Below, in pieces: positions 9,099-18,791 of a stretch of 58,985 bases of DNA; position 1 is the first letter of the stretch; every line of letters begins with the position of its first letter. The stretch comes from Pseudomonadota bacterium (GTDB taxonomy: Bacteria > Pseudomonadota > Gammaproteobacteria > UBA5335): contig JAXHTV010000003.1 of the NCBI GenBank assembly GCA_034189865.1, positions 133,318 to 192,302 on the forward strand. Reading direction: 5' to 3'. Position numbers and translations under genes: made by a program. A model generated the notes under the pieces. It was not told the DNA's origin, searched no databases, and saw only the letters and a list, made by a program, of their open reading frames with translations.

Positions 9099-9956
9099 CT
9101 AGGCAATGAACGCATCGCGCGCAATTTTGGCACGGGAGAATACCGCCTCAATAGCGTCGCCATCTCCCGCCGCAATGGCATCACGCAATTGATTCAAGTC
9201 CGCGAAAAAAAGGTCGATCATGCGCACCAAGGGCTCCCGATTGGTGAGGCAGATATCACGCCACATCACCGGGTCACTCGAAGCGATGCGCGTAAAATCG
9301 CGGAACCCGCCCGCGGCAAACTGGAATACCTCAGATCGTTCGTCCATTCGCGCCAAGGTATCCACTAAACTGTACGCCACCACATGGGGCAGGTGACTGG
9401 TTGCCGCAAGCACCTCGTCGTGATGCGCAGCGTCCATCACGACCACATTGGCGCCGGCTTGCCGCCACATCTCGCGGACCCGCTCCACTGCCGTCTCGGC
9501 CGTATCGGCCATGGGAGTCAAAATTACGCGGCGGCCTTCAAACAACTCAGGGAATGCCGCAGCCACGCCGCTGTTCTCGGTTCCTGCGATGGGGTGCCCT
9601 GGAACGAAGGATGCCGGATGCTTCCCCATAACGGCTTGGACATCTCGAACGACCGCTTGCTTGGCGCTGCCCACATCCGTTATGACCGCATCGTCGGCCA
9701 ATGCCGGACAAATCCGCTCCAATACCGCGCGCATCGCACCCATGGGTACAGCCAGCACCACCAGATCCGCGCCGGTAACCGCCTGCTCAAGATCCAGACA
9801 GTAACGATCAATCGCGCCTTTCTCGACCGCCTGCCGAAGATGCGCTTCACTGCGGCCGGCGCCGACGACTTCCCGGCACCAATTGGCCCGCTTCAAGGCC
9901 AGCGCCAACGAACCGCCGATAAGGCCCACACCAACAATGCACAGTCGCTGAATCAT
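9099..9956 (-). CDS. tyrA: Prephenate/arogenate dehydrogenase (monofunctional TyrA)
   Basis: NAD(P)-dependent oxidative decarboxylation on the way to tyrosine. 285 residues; the Rossmann motif VGVGLIGGS is at residues 8-16, followed by ITDVGSAK and the active-site region GHPIAGTENSG with its conserved histidine, then TSHLPHVVAY. There is no chorismate mutase or ACT domain. In Pseudomonas tyrA is fused to aroA; here the two are adjacent but separate. Its ATG overlaps the hisC stop (ATGA). Prephenate versus arogenate preference cannot be told. Confidence 0.93.
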   Translation of the reverse strand: MIQRLCIVGVGLIGGSLALALKRANWCREVVGAGRSEAHLRQAVEKGAIDRYCLDLEQAVTGADLVVLAVPMGAMRAVLERICPALADDAVITDVGSAKQAVVRDVQAVMGKHPASFVPGHPIAGTENSGVAAAFPELFEGRRVILTPMADTAETAVERVREMWRQAGANVVVMDAAHHDEVLAATSHLPHVVAYSLVDTLARMDERSEVFQFAAGGFRDFTRIASSDPVMWRDICLTNREPLVRMIDLFFADLNQLRDAIAAGDGDAIEAVFSRAKIARDAFIA

Positions 9957-11083
9957 GATGCAATGATACCTTCCAGCGTCCGCAGGAAACGTTCATTCTC
10001 TTCGCGCAACCCCACACTCACCCGCAGAAAATCCGGCAATCCGTAACCGCTGATGGGACGGACAATCACGCCGCTCTTGAGTAGCGCCTCGAAACAGCCA
10101 TTGGCATTGGGTACCCGAAAGCTGACGAAATTGGCAACCGACGGAATGAAATAAAGCCCCAACCGCGCCAATTCGTCATGCAGTTGCTGCAACCCCTCCC
10201 GGTTACATGCCCGGCTTCGCTCGAGATGATCCGCGTCGGCCAGTGCCGCCACGGCAGCCGTCTGTGCGAACAGATTGACGTTGAACGGCTGGCGAACGCG
10301 GTTGAGCAAATCCGCCATTTTTGGATGGGACACCGCATACCCGACCCGCAGACCGGCCAAGCCGAACGCTTTCGAAAAGGTTCGAGTGACAATCAGGTTG
10401 GGATAATGTTGTAAATACGACAAACCCGTTGGGTAGGCTGGATGTTCGACATACTCCGCATAGGCCTCGTCCAGGACCACAACCACCTCAGGCGGCACGC
10501 CGGCCAAGAAACGCTTTAAAGCCGCATCGTCGAACCAAGTGCCGGTCGGATTATTGGGATTGGCGATAAATACGACGGCCGTGTCCGCGTCGATGAGCGA
10601 TGACATGGCCACCAAATCATGTCCGTAGGGATGGGGGCTATCCTCCGGGTTTGCCCGCGCCGCTCTGAGCTCCGCCCCCACCGCTTGTGTCGCCAAGGCA
10701 TAGATCGCGAAAGCGTGGTCAGATACCACGGCGTTCAGTCCCGGCCGCAAAAAGATTCGTGCCACGAACTCCAAAATGTCGTTGGAACCATTTCCCAACG
10801 TCAAACAATCGGTCGCAATCCGGTAGCGCTCCGCCAACGCCTGCTTGAGCGCGAAACCATTGCCGTCCGGGTATCGCCCTAAATCCGACATTAATGGCGT
10901 GATCGCCGCCTGAACGGACTTGGATGGGCCAAGCGGGTTTTCATTGGACGCCAGCTTGATGATGTCGCTGAGGCCAAGCTCCCGTTGCAACTCCTCAATC
11001 GGTTTGCCGGGTTGATAAGGTGCGAGTGCACGAATCCCGGGGAGGGCCCCCTCGATAAAAGGAAAATCAGAACCTTGCGTCAT
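9953..11083 (-). CDS. hisC: Histidinol-phosphate aminotransferase (HisC2 type)
   Basis: PLP enzyme converting imidazole-acetol phosphate to histidinol phosphate. 376 residues, with KLASNENPLGPS near residue 43, FIANPNNPTGTW near 172, the LDEAYAEY aspartate near 205 and PLP lysine Lys238 in TRTFSKAFGLAG. Lying between pheA and tyrA, this HisC2-type enzyme may also transaminate phenylpyruvate, 4-hydroxyphenylpyruvate or prephenate, as reported for related enzymes; the context favours such a dual role but does not prove it. It shares ATGA with tyrA. Confidence 0.94.
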   Translation of the reverse strand: MTQGSDFPFIEGALPGIRALAPYQPGKPIEELQRELGLSDIIKLASNENPLGPSKSVQAAITPLMSDLGRYPDGNGFALKQALAERYRIATDCLTLGNGSNDILEFVARIFLRPGLNAVVSDHAFAIYALATQAVGAELRAARANPEDSPHPYGHDLVAMSSLIDADTAVVFIANPNNPTGTWFDDAALKRFLAGVPPEVVVVLDEAYAEYVEHPAYPTGLSYLQHYPNLIVTRTFSKAFGLAGLRVGYAVSHPKMADLLNRVRQPFNVNLFAQTAAVAALADADHLERSRACNREGLQQLHDELARLGLYFIPSVANFVSFRVPNANGCFEALLKSGVIVRPISGYGLPDFLRVSVGLREENERFLRTLEGIIAS

Positions 11084-11176
11084 AACGACCCTACAGATGA
11101 ACCCATGGACTCGACACCGGAACCGTGCGGTAAGGCAAGATCGTTACTCGGGCGAAGCCTTGATCCCACGGCGCAT

Positions 11177-12265
11177 TCAGCCAATCGCTGTCGGGTAGGA
11201 ACCCAGAATTTTGTACACAGTCGCTTTTTTCTTAACCTCGGCCAGTGCGGCGGCGACCGGCGCATCCTCCGTATGACCTTCGATATCGAGAAAAAAATTG
11301 TAATCCCAACGGCTCCGACGAGACGGCCGCGATTCGATACGCGTGAGACTCACGCCATGGCGCGCGAAGGGCTCGAGCACAGCATAGAGCGCACCCGGCT
11401 GATTGGCCGCCGAGACCATTAGCGAAGTTTTATCATCCCCGGTGGCATTGACCTCCTGCCGCCCGATGACGAGAAAACGCGTGGTATTGTCCGGCTCGTC
11501 CTCAATGTTCTCAGCCAGTACTTTCAAACCATAAACATCCGCCGCATCACGGCTGGCAACGGCGGCACCGCCACCGTCCGAAAGCTCCGCCACGCGGCGA
11601 GCCGCCTCGGCATTGCTACTCACGGATTCTCGTTGCGCATTCGGCAAATGGGTATCCAACCATCGCCGGCATTGGCCAAGCGATTGCGAGTGACTGTAAA
11701 CGGTGTCTATGGATGCCAATTCATTGGCGCACGAGAGCAGGCAATGGTGAACAGGCAGCACAATCTCGCCGCAAATCTTCAAGTTCGATCGGGCGAACAT
11801 ATCCAACGTGTGGGTCACCACACCTTCCGTGGAGTTCTCGATTGGCACGACTCCATAGTCTGCGCTGCCGGACGCAACCTCCCGGAAAACATCGTCGATC
11901 GCCGGCAATGGCAGCGCGTTCACGCCATGGCCGAAGTGCTTGAAGGTCGCCGCCTGAGTGTAGGTTCCTGCTGGACCGAAATAGGCCACACGCAGCGGGT
12001 GCTGCAACGCCAAACAGGACGACATGATCTCACGGAACAAGCGAACCACCGTATCATCCGACAAGGGCCCGTCGTTTCGCTCGACCACCCCGCGCAAGAT
12101 CTCGGCCTCTCGCCCCGGGCGATAAAATCCGTCTTTCTCGCCCGTTTTCGTTTTGACTTCCGCCACACGCTGGGCCAGCGTAGCGCGTTCACTGATTAAC
12201 GCCTGAAGCTTTTGATCCAAACGGTCAATCTGACGCCGGATTTCGGATAGATCATCTTCGCTCAT
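11177..12265 (-). CDS. pheA: Bifunctional chorismate mutase/prephenate dehydratase (P-protein)
   Basis: Takes chorismate via prephenate to phenylpyruvate. 362 residues in three parts: AroQ chorismate mutase (about 1-90; EIRRQIDRLDQKLQALI), prephenate dehydratase (about 93-270; AYFGPAGTYTQAA and the TRFLVIG motif) and a C-terminal ACT domain (about 280-355; GALYAVLEPFARHG, then IESRPSR) that normally binds phenylalanine for feedback control. Domain order and size match Pseudomonas PheA. A 93-bp gap separates it from hisC. Confidence 0.96.
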   Translation of the reverse strand: MSEDDLSEIRRQIDRLDQKLQALISERATLAQRVAEVKTKTGEKDGFYRPGREAEILRGVVERNDGPLSDDTVVRLFREIMSSCLALQHPLRVAYFGPAGTYTQAATFKHFGHGVNALPLPAIDDVFREVASGSADYGVVPIENSTEGVVTHTLDMFARSNLKICGEIVLPVHHCLLSCANELASIDTVYSHSQSLGQCRRWLDTHLPNAQRESVSSNAEAARRVAELSDGGGAAVASRDAADVYGLKVLAENIEDEPDNTTRFLVIGRQEVNATGDDKTSLMVSAANQPGALYAVLEPFARHGVSLTRIESRPSRRSRWDYNFFLDIEGHTEDAPVAAALAEVKKKATVYKILGSYPTAIG

Positions 12266-12316
12266 GAACTAATTGCAACACCCTGCCGACCAACATTCTG
12301 TCGATTGCATATCGCG

Positions 12317-13480
12317 TTAAACGGTCCGGACGGCCAAGACGCCTTCTATCGAGCGAATGTGGTCCAGCGCCTGTTCCGTAATCGGTTTGTCGACATCGAC
12401 GACCGTATATGCCAAATCGCCTTTGGATTTGTTCAGCATATCGAGAATGTTTAAATCAGATTTCGCAAGCTCGGAAGAAATCTGACCTAACATATTGACG
12501 ACATTGGCATTAGCAATGCACAAACGGTAACCTTCCGTATGCGGCAGTATCGTCTCCGGAAAGTTCACCGAGTTCACGATGTTGCCGTTTTCCAGATAAT
12601 CCCGAATCTGACTGACCGCCATGACCGCGCAATTCTCTTCCGCTTCCCGAGTCGAAGCACCTAAATGCGGCAGCGCAATGACGTTCGGACGTTTCTTCAA
12701 CTGGTTGTTCGGAAAATCCGACACGTACCCGCCAAGCTTTCCGCTATCCAGACCCTCTCGGATCACATCGGCGTCGACCACCCCGTCGCGCGCGAAGTTC
12801 AAAACCACCGAGCCGTCGCGGACCCGCGCCAAGCGCTCCCGACTCAGCATGTTGCGGGTGTGTTCGTTCAGCGGAACGTGAAAAGTGACGAATTCCGACT
12901 TGGCCAATACTTCTTCGACGCTACTGGCCTGCTCCACGCCGGATGACAATTGCCAAGCACTCTGTACGGTAATTTTCGGGTCAAAGCCGATCACACGCAT
13001 TCCCAAGGCATGCGCGGCGTTGGCGACGCGAACGCCGATCGCGCCTAACCCGATGACACCCAACGTGCGGCCCGGTAGTTCGGTCCCCACAAAGCGCTTC
13101 TTGCCGGCCTCGACTTCACGATGCAGGTATTCGTCATCACCTTCGAGGCCGCCGACGAAATTCAGTGCAGCCGGAATATTTCTTGCCGACAGCAACAGAC
13201 CCGCAATAACCAATTCTTTCACGGCATTGGCATTGGCCCCCGGCGTGTTGAACACCGGTACGCCACGGTCCGAAAGCACATTGATAGGAATGTTGTTGAC
13301 CCCTGCGCCCGCCCGGCCGACAGCCTTCAAGCCAGGACCGAAAGTCATCTCGTGCATCACCTGAGAGCGCACCAGAATCGCGTCCGGGTCGCTGACATCG
13401 TTACTACATTGGTACCGGTCCTCGGGAAACAATGCCAACCCGCGGGGTGAAATATTGTTCAGGGTGAGTATTTTGAACAT
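12317..13480 (-). CDS. serA: D-3-phosphoglycerate dehydrogenase family protein with ACT domain
   Basis: Oxidises 3-phosphoglycerate to 3-phosphohydroxypyruvate, the first step of serine synthesis. 387 residues: substrate domain with GRAGAGVNNI near residue 75, NAD-binding motif GLGAIGVRVANAAHALG near 145, the His/Glu catalytic relay ending in ALPHLGAST near 265, and a C-terminal ACT domain from about 315. It is shorter than E. coli SerA (410) and lacks the intervening domain of long forms. Position beside serC supports the assignment; the pair is not usual in the Pseudomonas cluster. Confidence 0.9.
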   Translation of the reverse strand: MFKILTLNNISPRGLALFPEDRYQCSNDVSDPDAILVRSQVMHEMTFGPGLKAVGRAGAGVNNIPINVLSDRGVPVFNTPGANANAVKELVIAGLLLSARNIPAALNFVGGLEGDDEYLHREVEAGKKRFVGTELPGRTLGVIGLGAIGVRVANAAHALGMRVIGFDPKITVQSAWQLSSGVEQASSVEEVLAKSEFVTFHVPLNEHTRNMLSRERLARVRDGSVVLNFARDGVVDADVIREGLDSGKLGGYVSDFPNNQLKKRPNVIALPHLGASTREAEENCAVMAVSQIRDYLENGNIVNSVNFPETILPHTEGYRLCIANANVVNMLGQISSELAKSDLNILDMLNKSKGDLAYTVVDVDKPITEQALDHIRSIEGVLAVRTV

Positions 13481-13556
13481 TCGGAACCCAATTAGAAATA
13501 TTAATAAATAAAGCCCTCAACTCATTGTAAAATGAGGAGATTAACAATAATAACAG

Positions 13557-14639
13557 CTAGCCGTGACGACGCTCGAAGTCTCTCATGAAATCGATTAACG
13601 CGTCGACCGCGCCCATCGGGACCGCATTGTAAATACTGGCGCGCATACCACCGACCGAGCGATGGCCCTTTAAAGCAATCAGACCCGCCGCTTTCGCCTG
13701 AGAGAGAAACTCCGCATCCAAGGCACTGTCGCCGAGGATAAACGGCACATTCATCCAAGAACGATGGGCCGGTTTGACAGGATTTGAATAGAAAGCTGAG
13801 CCATCAATCGTCGAGTAAAGCCGCGCCGCTTTGTCGCGATTTTTCTCACCCATCGCGGTCAGGCCACCTTCAGCTTTAAGCCATTGAAAAACCAAGCCGG
13901 CGACATACCACGCGAAAGCCGGCGGCGTGTTATACATCGAATCGGCTTCGGCATGCTTGGCGTAATCGAACATACTGGGGGTCACCGGCGATGCATTGCC
14001 GATCAAATCTTCCCGGACGATCACCACCGTAATGCCCGCAGGCCCGATGTTCTTTTGTGCTCCGGCATAGATCACACCGAACCGGCTGACATCGATAGGC
14101 CGGGACAGCAGCGTTGACGAAAAATCCCCGACCAAGGGGACGTCGCCGGTTTCGGGTATCTCGTGAAATTCCACACCCCCGATTGTTTCGTTGGGCGTGT
14201 AGTGCACGTAAGCGGCGTCGGCCTTCAATTGCCACGTCGATTGATCCGGGATCTCCGTGAATCCGCTTTGCTGAGAACTCGCGGCCACATTGACATCACA
14301 ATACCGCTGCGCTTCAGCGATGGCTTTTTTTGACCAGCTACCTGTGTTGATGTAGTCGGCAGAGGATTTTCCGCCCAACAAGTTCAAAGGCACCATCGCG
14401 AACTGGCTGGTCGCACCGCCCTGCAAAAACAGAACCTTGTAGTTACCCGGGATATGCAGCAGATCACGCAGATCACTCTCGGCTCGTTCGGCAATGCTGA
14501 TAAATTCTTTACCGCGATGGCTCATTTCCATCACGGAGGTGCCGCTTCCACCCCAGTCCAGCAACTCTTCTCGAATCTGCTCTAAAACCGACACCGGCAA
14601 GGCGGCCGGACCCGCACTGAAATTGTAAACGCGTGTCAT
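13557..14639 (-). CDS. serC: Phosphoserine aminotransferase
   Basis: Transaminates 3-phosphohydroxypyruvate to phosphoserine and also serves the pyridoxine pathway in many gammaproteobacteria. 360 residues; starts [11 protein letters not shown], with the [17 protein letters not shown] phosphate-binding segment and PLP lysine Lys196 in [18 protein letters not shown] lies about 6 nt before the ATG. It sits between gyrA and the phosphoglycerate dehydrogenase gene, so the first two serine steps are consecutive here. Confidence 0.97.
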   Translation of the reverse strand: MTRVYNFSAGPAALPVSVLEQIREELLDWGGSGTSVMEMSHRGKEFISIAERAESDLRDLLHIPGNYKVLFLQGGATSQFAMVPLNLLGGKSSADYINTGSWSKKAIAEAQRYCDVNVAASSQQSGFTEIPDQSTWQLKADAAYVHYTPNETIGGVEFHEIPETGDVPLVGDFSSTLLSRPIDVSRFGVIYAGAQKNIGPAGITVVIVREDLIGNASPVTPSMFDYAKHAEADSMYNTPPAFAWYVAGLVFQWLKAEGGLTAMGEKNRDKAARLYSTIDGSAFYSNPVKPAHRSWMNVPFILGDSALDAEFLSQAKAAGLIALKGHRSVGGMRASIYNAVPMGAVDALIDFMRDFERRHG

Positions 14640-14709
14640 AAAAACCCCTTAGGCAAACGCGTATCAAAAGTATTCAAGAGTTGCCGGTACACGTGAGCGA
14701 CCGTCGATA

Positions 14710-17295
14710 TCAGGGCGCTTCCGGCTCCGGACTCGTATCGTCAGCTTCGTCCTCGATGCCGGCCACGTCCTCATCGAGCTGGACGATCCGGTCGATACCA
14801 CAAAGGCGTTCTCTCTCGTCGAGACGTATGACGCGGACGCCTTGGGTATTTCGACCAAGCAGGGAGATCTCGTCCACAGAAGTTCGCACCAAGGTACCGG
14901 TATCACTGATCAACATAATCTGATCATCCGACGCCACCTGGATGGCTCCGACCAGTTCACCGTTTCGTTCATTGGTTTGAATGGCGATCACGCCTTGGCC
15001 ACCCCGGCCATAGAGCGGGAATTCGTCTACCGCGCTTCGTTTGCCGAAACCTTTCTCGGTAACCGTCAGCAAATCGCCTTCTCCGACGATCACCAAACCG
15101 ATGACCCGCTGATCATTGCGCAAACGAATACCGCGAACACCCGCGGCGGTTCGGCCCATCGCCCGAACGTCCGACTCCTTGAATCGGGTGGCCTTGCCGG
15201 AATTCGAAAACAACATCACATCGGCATCGCCGTCGGTAATTGCCACATCGACGAGACGATCGCCGTCTTTTAGAGCAATGGCGATAATGCCGGTGCTGCG
15301 GGGGCGCGAAAAGTCGGACAAAGGAGTCTTCTTAACCGTTCCTTGTGTCGTTGCCATGAAAACGTAGGCGTTATCCAGATAATCGCGGATAGGCTGAACG
15401 GCGTTGATTCGCTCATCCGGCTCCAATGGCAACAGATTGACGAACGGCTTACCCCGGGCGACGCGACTGCTCTGCGGCAACTCATAGACTTTCAGCCAAT
15501 ACACCTTGCCGAGGCTGGAGAAACAAAGCAGCGTGTCATGCGTGTTGGCGATAAACAGCTTGTCGACAAAGTCTGACTCTTTATGGGTGGTCGCGGTTTT
15601 ACCGCGCCCACCACGTCGCTGCGCCTTATACTCGGCCAAGGGTTGCGCTTTCACATACCCCTGGTGCGAGAGCGTGACGACGACGTCTTCTTCAGCGATT
15701 AGGTCCTCCAAGCTGAGTCCCAAGTGGTGCTCAATGATCTCGGTGCGCCGCTCGTCGCCATAACCATCGCGGACCTCGACCAACTCTTGGCGAATCACTT
15801 CCATTAAACGTTTGGGGTTGGCGATAATTTGACCCAATTCATCAATTTTATCGAGCAACTCATTGTATTCATTCAAGAGTTTCTCTTGCTCCAGGGCTGT
15901 CAAGCGATGCAATCGCAGATCCAGAATCGCTTGTGCCTGTTGCGGCGAAAGATGATAGCCGTCGGGATGCGCACCATACTCGGGACCCAGGTCCTCGGGA
16001 CGTGTTCCTGACGCTTCGGCCCGCTCGAGCATGGTTTCGACCATGCCCGGCTTCCAGGCCCGCGCCACTAAGGCTTCCCTGGCCTGTGCAGGACCGCTGG
16101 AACGTTTGATCAGATCGATAATGTCGTCGATATTGGCCAAGGCGACGGCCAAACCTTCGACGAGATGGGCACGCTCGCGGGCTTTACGCAGGTCGTAAAG
16201 GGTACGCCGGGTCACGACCTCGCGGCGGTGGCGAACGAATGCTTCGAGCAACTGCTTCAGATTCAGCAGTTGGGGCTGCCCGTCGAGCAGGCCGACCATG
16301 TTGATGCCGAACACAGTCTGGAGAGCCGTATGCTGATACAGATTGTTCAACACCACTTCGCCCGACTCGCCGCGTCGCAGTTCGATCACCACGCGCAGTC
16401 CGTCTTTATCGGACTCGTCTCGCAGCTCGGTGATACCCTCAACCCGCTTTTCTTTAACTAACTCGGCGATGCGTTCGAGCAACCGGGCCTTGTTGACCTG
16501 ATACGGCAGTTCCGTGACGACAATACTCTGCTTACCCCGATCATCCTCTTCGATGTTCGCGCGCGCCCGCAGGTATATACGCCCACGACCGGTGCGGTAA
16601 GCCTCACCGATGCCCGTGGCGCCGTTAATCATGGCGGCCGTCGGAAAATCGGGCCCCGGCAAATGCTGCATCAAATCGTCAATGGACGATTCCGGATCGT
16701 CAATCAAAGCCAGACAAGCATTCACAACCTCAGTTAAATTATGAGGCGGAATGTTGGTGGCCATACCCACCGCAATCCCCGATGAACCGTTGACCAACAG
16801 ATTGGGCACGCGGGTCGGGAGAACGACCGGCTCCCGCTCTGATTCGTCATAGTTGGGGGTAAAATCTACCGTCTCTTTGTCGAGATCGGCCAACAACTCG
16901 TGGGCCAACTTCGACATGCGCACTTCGGTGTAACGCATGGCGGCAGGAGAATCGCCGTCGACAGACCCGAAGTTACCCTGCCCGTCGATCAGCATGTAGC
17001 GCATAGAGAATGGCTGCGCCATGCGGACAATGGTGTCGTACACTGCGGCATCGCCATGGGGATGGTATTTACCGATCACGTCGCCGACGACACGCGCTGA
17101 TTTTTTGTAAGGCTTGTTCCAGTCGTTGCCCAACTCCCGCATGGCGTAGAGAACCCGCCGGTGGACGGGTTTCAAGCCATCACGCACATCGGGCAAAGCC
17201 CGCCCTACGATGACGCTCATAGCGTAGTCCAGGTAGGACTGCCGCATTTCGTCTTCTAAGTTTACGTCGAGTATTTCTTTTCCAGCGTCAGACAT
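14710..17295 (-). CDS. gyrA: DNA gyrase subunit A
   Basis: Breakage-reunion subunit of gyrase. 861 residues: catalytic Tyr122 in AAMRYTEVR, the quinolone-resistance-determining region near residues 67-106, and six C-terminal GyrA blades, the first carrying the GyrA box QRRGGRGK. The acidic tail ends [14 protein letters not shown]. At the position of E. coli Ser83 this protein has Ala (codon 17049-17047), while Asp87 is kept. The SD is poor. gyrA heads the serC-serA-pheA-hisC-tyrA-aroA-cmk gene run. Confidence 0.98.
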   Translation of the reverse strand: MSDAGKEILDVNLEDEMRQSYLDYAMSVIVGRALPDVRDGLKPVHRRVLYAMRELGNDWNKPYKKSARVVGDVIGKYHPHGDAAVYDTIVRMAQPFSMRYMLIDGQGNFGSVDGDSPAAMRYTEVRMSKLAHELLADLDKETVDFTPNYDESEREPVVLPTRVPNLLVNGSSGIAVGMATNIPPHNLTEVVNACLALIDDPESSIDDLMQHLPGPDFPTAAMINGATGIGEAYRTGRGRIYLRARANIEEDDRGKQSIVVTELPYQVNKARLLERIAELVKEKRVEGITELRDESDKDGLRVVIELRRGESGEVVLNNLYQHTALQTVFGINMVGLLDGQPQLLNLKQLLEAFVRHRREVVTRRTLYDLRKARERAHLVEGLAVALANIDDIIDLIKRSSGPAQAREALVARAWKPGMVETMLERAEASGTRPEDLGPEYGAHPDGYHLSPQQAQAILDLRLHRLTALEQEKLLNEYNELLDKIDELGQIIANPKRLMEVIRQELVEVRDGYGDERRTEIIEHHLGLSLEDLIAEEDVVVTLSHQGYVKAQPLAEYKAQRRGGRGKTATTHKESDFVDKLFIANTHDTLLCFSSLGKVYWLKVYELPQSSRVARGKPFVNLLPLEPDERINAVQPIRDYLDNAYVFMATTQGTVKKTPLSDFSRPRSTGIIAIALKDGDRLVDVAITDGDADVMLFSNSGKATRFKESDVRAMGRTAAGVRGIRLRNDQRVIGLVIVGEGDLLTVTEKGFGKRSAVDEFPLYGRGGQGVIAIQTNERNGELVGAIQVASDDQIMLISDTGTLVRTSVDEISLLGRNTQGVRVIRLDERERLCGIDRIVQLDEDVAGIEDEADDTSPEPEAP

Positions 17296-17475
17296 CGGGG
17301 TTAACCCAGTTCCTTACCCAGTCACACAGACCATCCCTGGCACTCACCGGCGTATTCGGCCGAGCAACCACACCGACACCCGGTGTTCGCCCGATCCTCG
17401 CGGCGTCAATGATATCTAGCCGCGATAACCGAGCGAGCGGAAGGCAATTTAATCGGCGAATACTAACACAACAGC

Positions 17476-17500
17476 CATCCAAAACCGCAGCATTTGGATG
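17476..17500 (-). terminator. Weak hairpin downstream of mtnA
   Basis: CATCCAAA (17476-17483) pairs with TTTGGATG (17493-17500), 8 bp with a 9-nt loop, 15 nt after the mtnA stop. No clear U-tail follows. It is the only structure I see in the 220-bp gap between mtnA and gyrA; I could not identify a convincing gyrA promoter there. Confidence 0.3.
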
Positions 17501-17515
17501 TACCGGGATTTGTAT

Positions 17516-18559
17516 TTAGTGGCTGTCCGTATACAGTCGACGAATCCCGCCGGCGGTGGGCCGATGCACCACACCTTGCTCGGTCACCAGGGCGGTGATG
17601 AGTTCGGCAGGGGTCACGTCAAAGGCGGGGTTGACCACCGTCACGAGCTCGGCTTGAGACTCGCTAAGCCGCGGCAAGATCTCTTCCGGACCGCGGAACT
17701 CGATGGGTATGTCATTGCCGGATTCCAATCCCATGTCAATGGTCGACAAGGGCGCAACCACCATGAATGGAATCTTGTGACGGGCCGCTGCCACGGCCAG
17801 TGAATAGGTGCCGATTTTATTGGCCACATCGCCATTGGCGGTAATGCGATCGGCCCCAACGGCGACCCATTGGATCTCGCCACGCGCCATCAAATAGGCA
17901 GCCGCACTGTCGACGATTAGGTTGACCGGGATACCGTCCCGGCTCAGTTCCCAGGCGGTCAAACGGGCGCCCTGCAACCAAGGCCGCGATTCGGTCGCGA
18001 AAACCTGACCAATCCGACGTTCGGCATAAGCCGCACGGATGACGCCCAACGCCGTGCCAAATCCCGCGGTTGCTAGCGAACCGGTATTGCAATGGGTCAG
18101 CACGTTGGAGCCCGGGGATATTAGCTGTGCCCCATGCGCCCCCATGCGTTTATTAGCGGTCAGATCTTCCGCCAGAATCCGCTCGGCCTCCGCCAACAAT
18201 CCGACCACATCGCCCGGGGCTCCGGATTTGGCGCGGTGAAACATCCGTGAGAGTGCCCATCGCAGATTAACGGCGGTCGGACGCGACGCCGCCAACGTTT
18301 CCGCGGCCTCCCCCAGGCCACTTAACCATTGGTCATCCGATCCCGCCTGCAAACGCTGAGCGGCTAACACCATCGCGTAGGCGGCGGCGATGCCGATGGC
18401 TGGCGCACCCCGAACAACCATATCGCGAATCGCTTCCGCGGCTTGTTGTTCGGTCGTCACACGCAAGAAATGAACTTCGTCCGGTAAACGACGCTGATCC
18501 AGCAGAACCAAACAATCGTCATACCATTCGACGGCGCGAACAGAATCGAAAGAAGACAT
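17516..18559 (-). CDS. mtnA: S-methyl-5-thioribose-1-phosphate isomerase
   Basis: Isomerises methylthioribose-1-phosphate to methylthioribulose-1-phosphate in methionine salvage. 347 residues of the aIF2B/MtnA family; shows [14 protein letters not shown] near residue 50, the catalytic-Cys segment [18 protein letters not shown] near 160 and the catalytic-Asp segment [18 protein letters not shown] near 235. I chose ATG 18559 over the in-frame TTG at 18574 because the family starts close to it and a GAG element lies about 7 nt upstream. It is divergent from the deaminase gene, the same pairing as in Pseudomonas. Confidence 0.95.
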   Translation of the reverse strand: MSSFDSVRAVEWYDDCLVLLDQRRLPDEVHFLRVTTEQQAAEAIRDMVVRGAPAIGIAAAYAMVLAAQRLQAGSDDQWLSGLGEAAETLAASRPTAVNLRWALSRMFHRAKSGAPGDVVGLLAEAERILAEDLTANKRMGAHGAQLISPGSNVLTHCNTGSLATAGFGTALGVIRAAYAERRIGQVFATESRPWLQGARLTAWELSRDGIPVNLIVDSAAAYLMARGEIQWVAVGADRITANGDVANKIGTYSLAVAAARHKIPFMVVAPLSTIDMGLESGNDIPIEFRGPEEILPRLSESQAELVTVVNPAFDVTPAELITALVTEQGVVHRPTAGGIRRLYTDSH

Positions 18560-18791
18560 GGTTTTCTCAGGCAATGGGCTTGTGAAAGGTCAAAAACGTG
18601 CGAATTCTAGCATAGCCCTTAACACCCGCCACGCGGATCGGGCGTCGCCTTATCCTTTGCGCCAGCGAATACACGTCATCAAAAATGATAGAATTGTCAG
18701 CCACCAAACTACAGTTTAACCCTGATCAGTGGCACATCCGCGGCCTGCTGGCGATACGACACGAATAAGATATTCATTTCGGGGAACGAGC

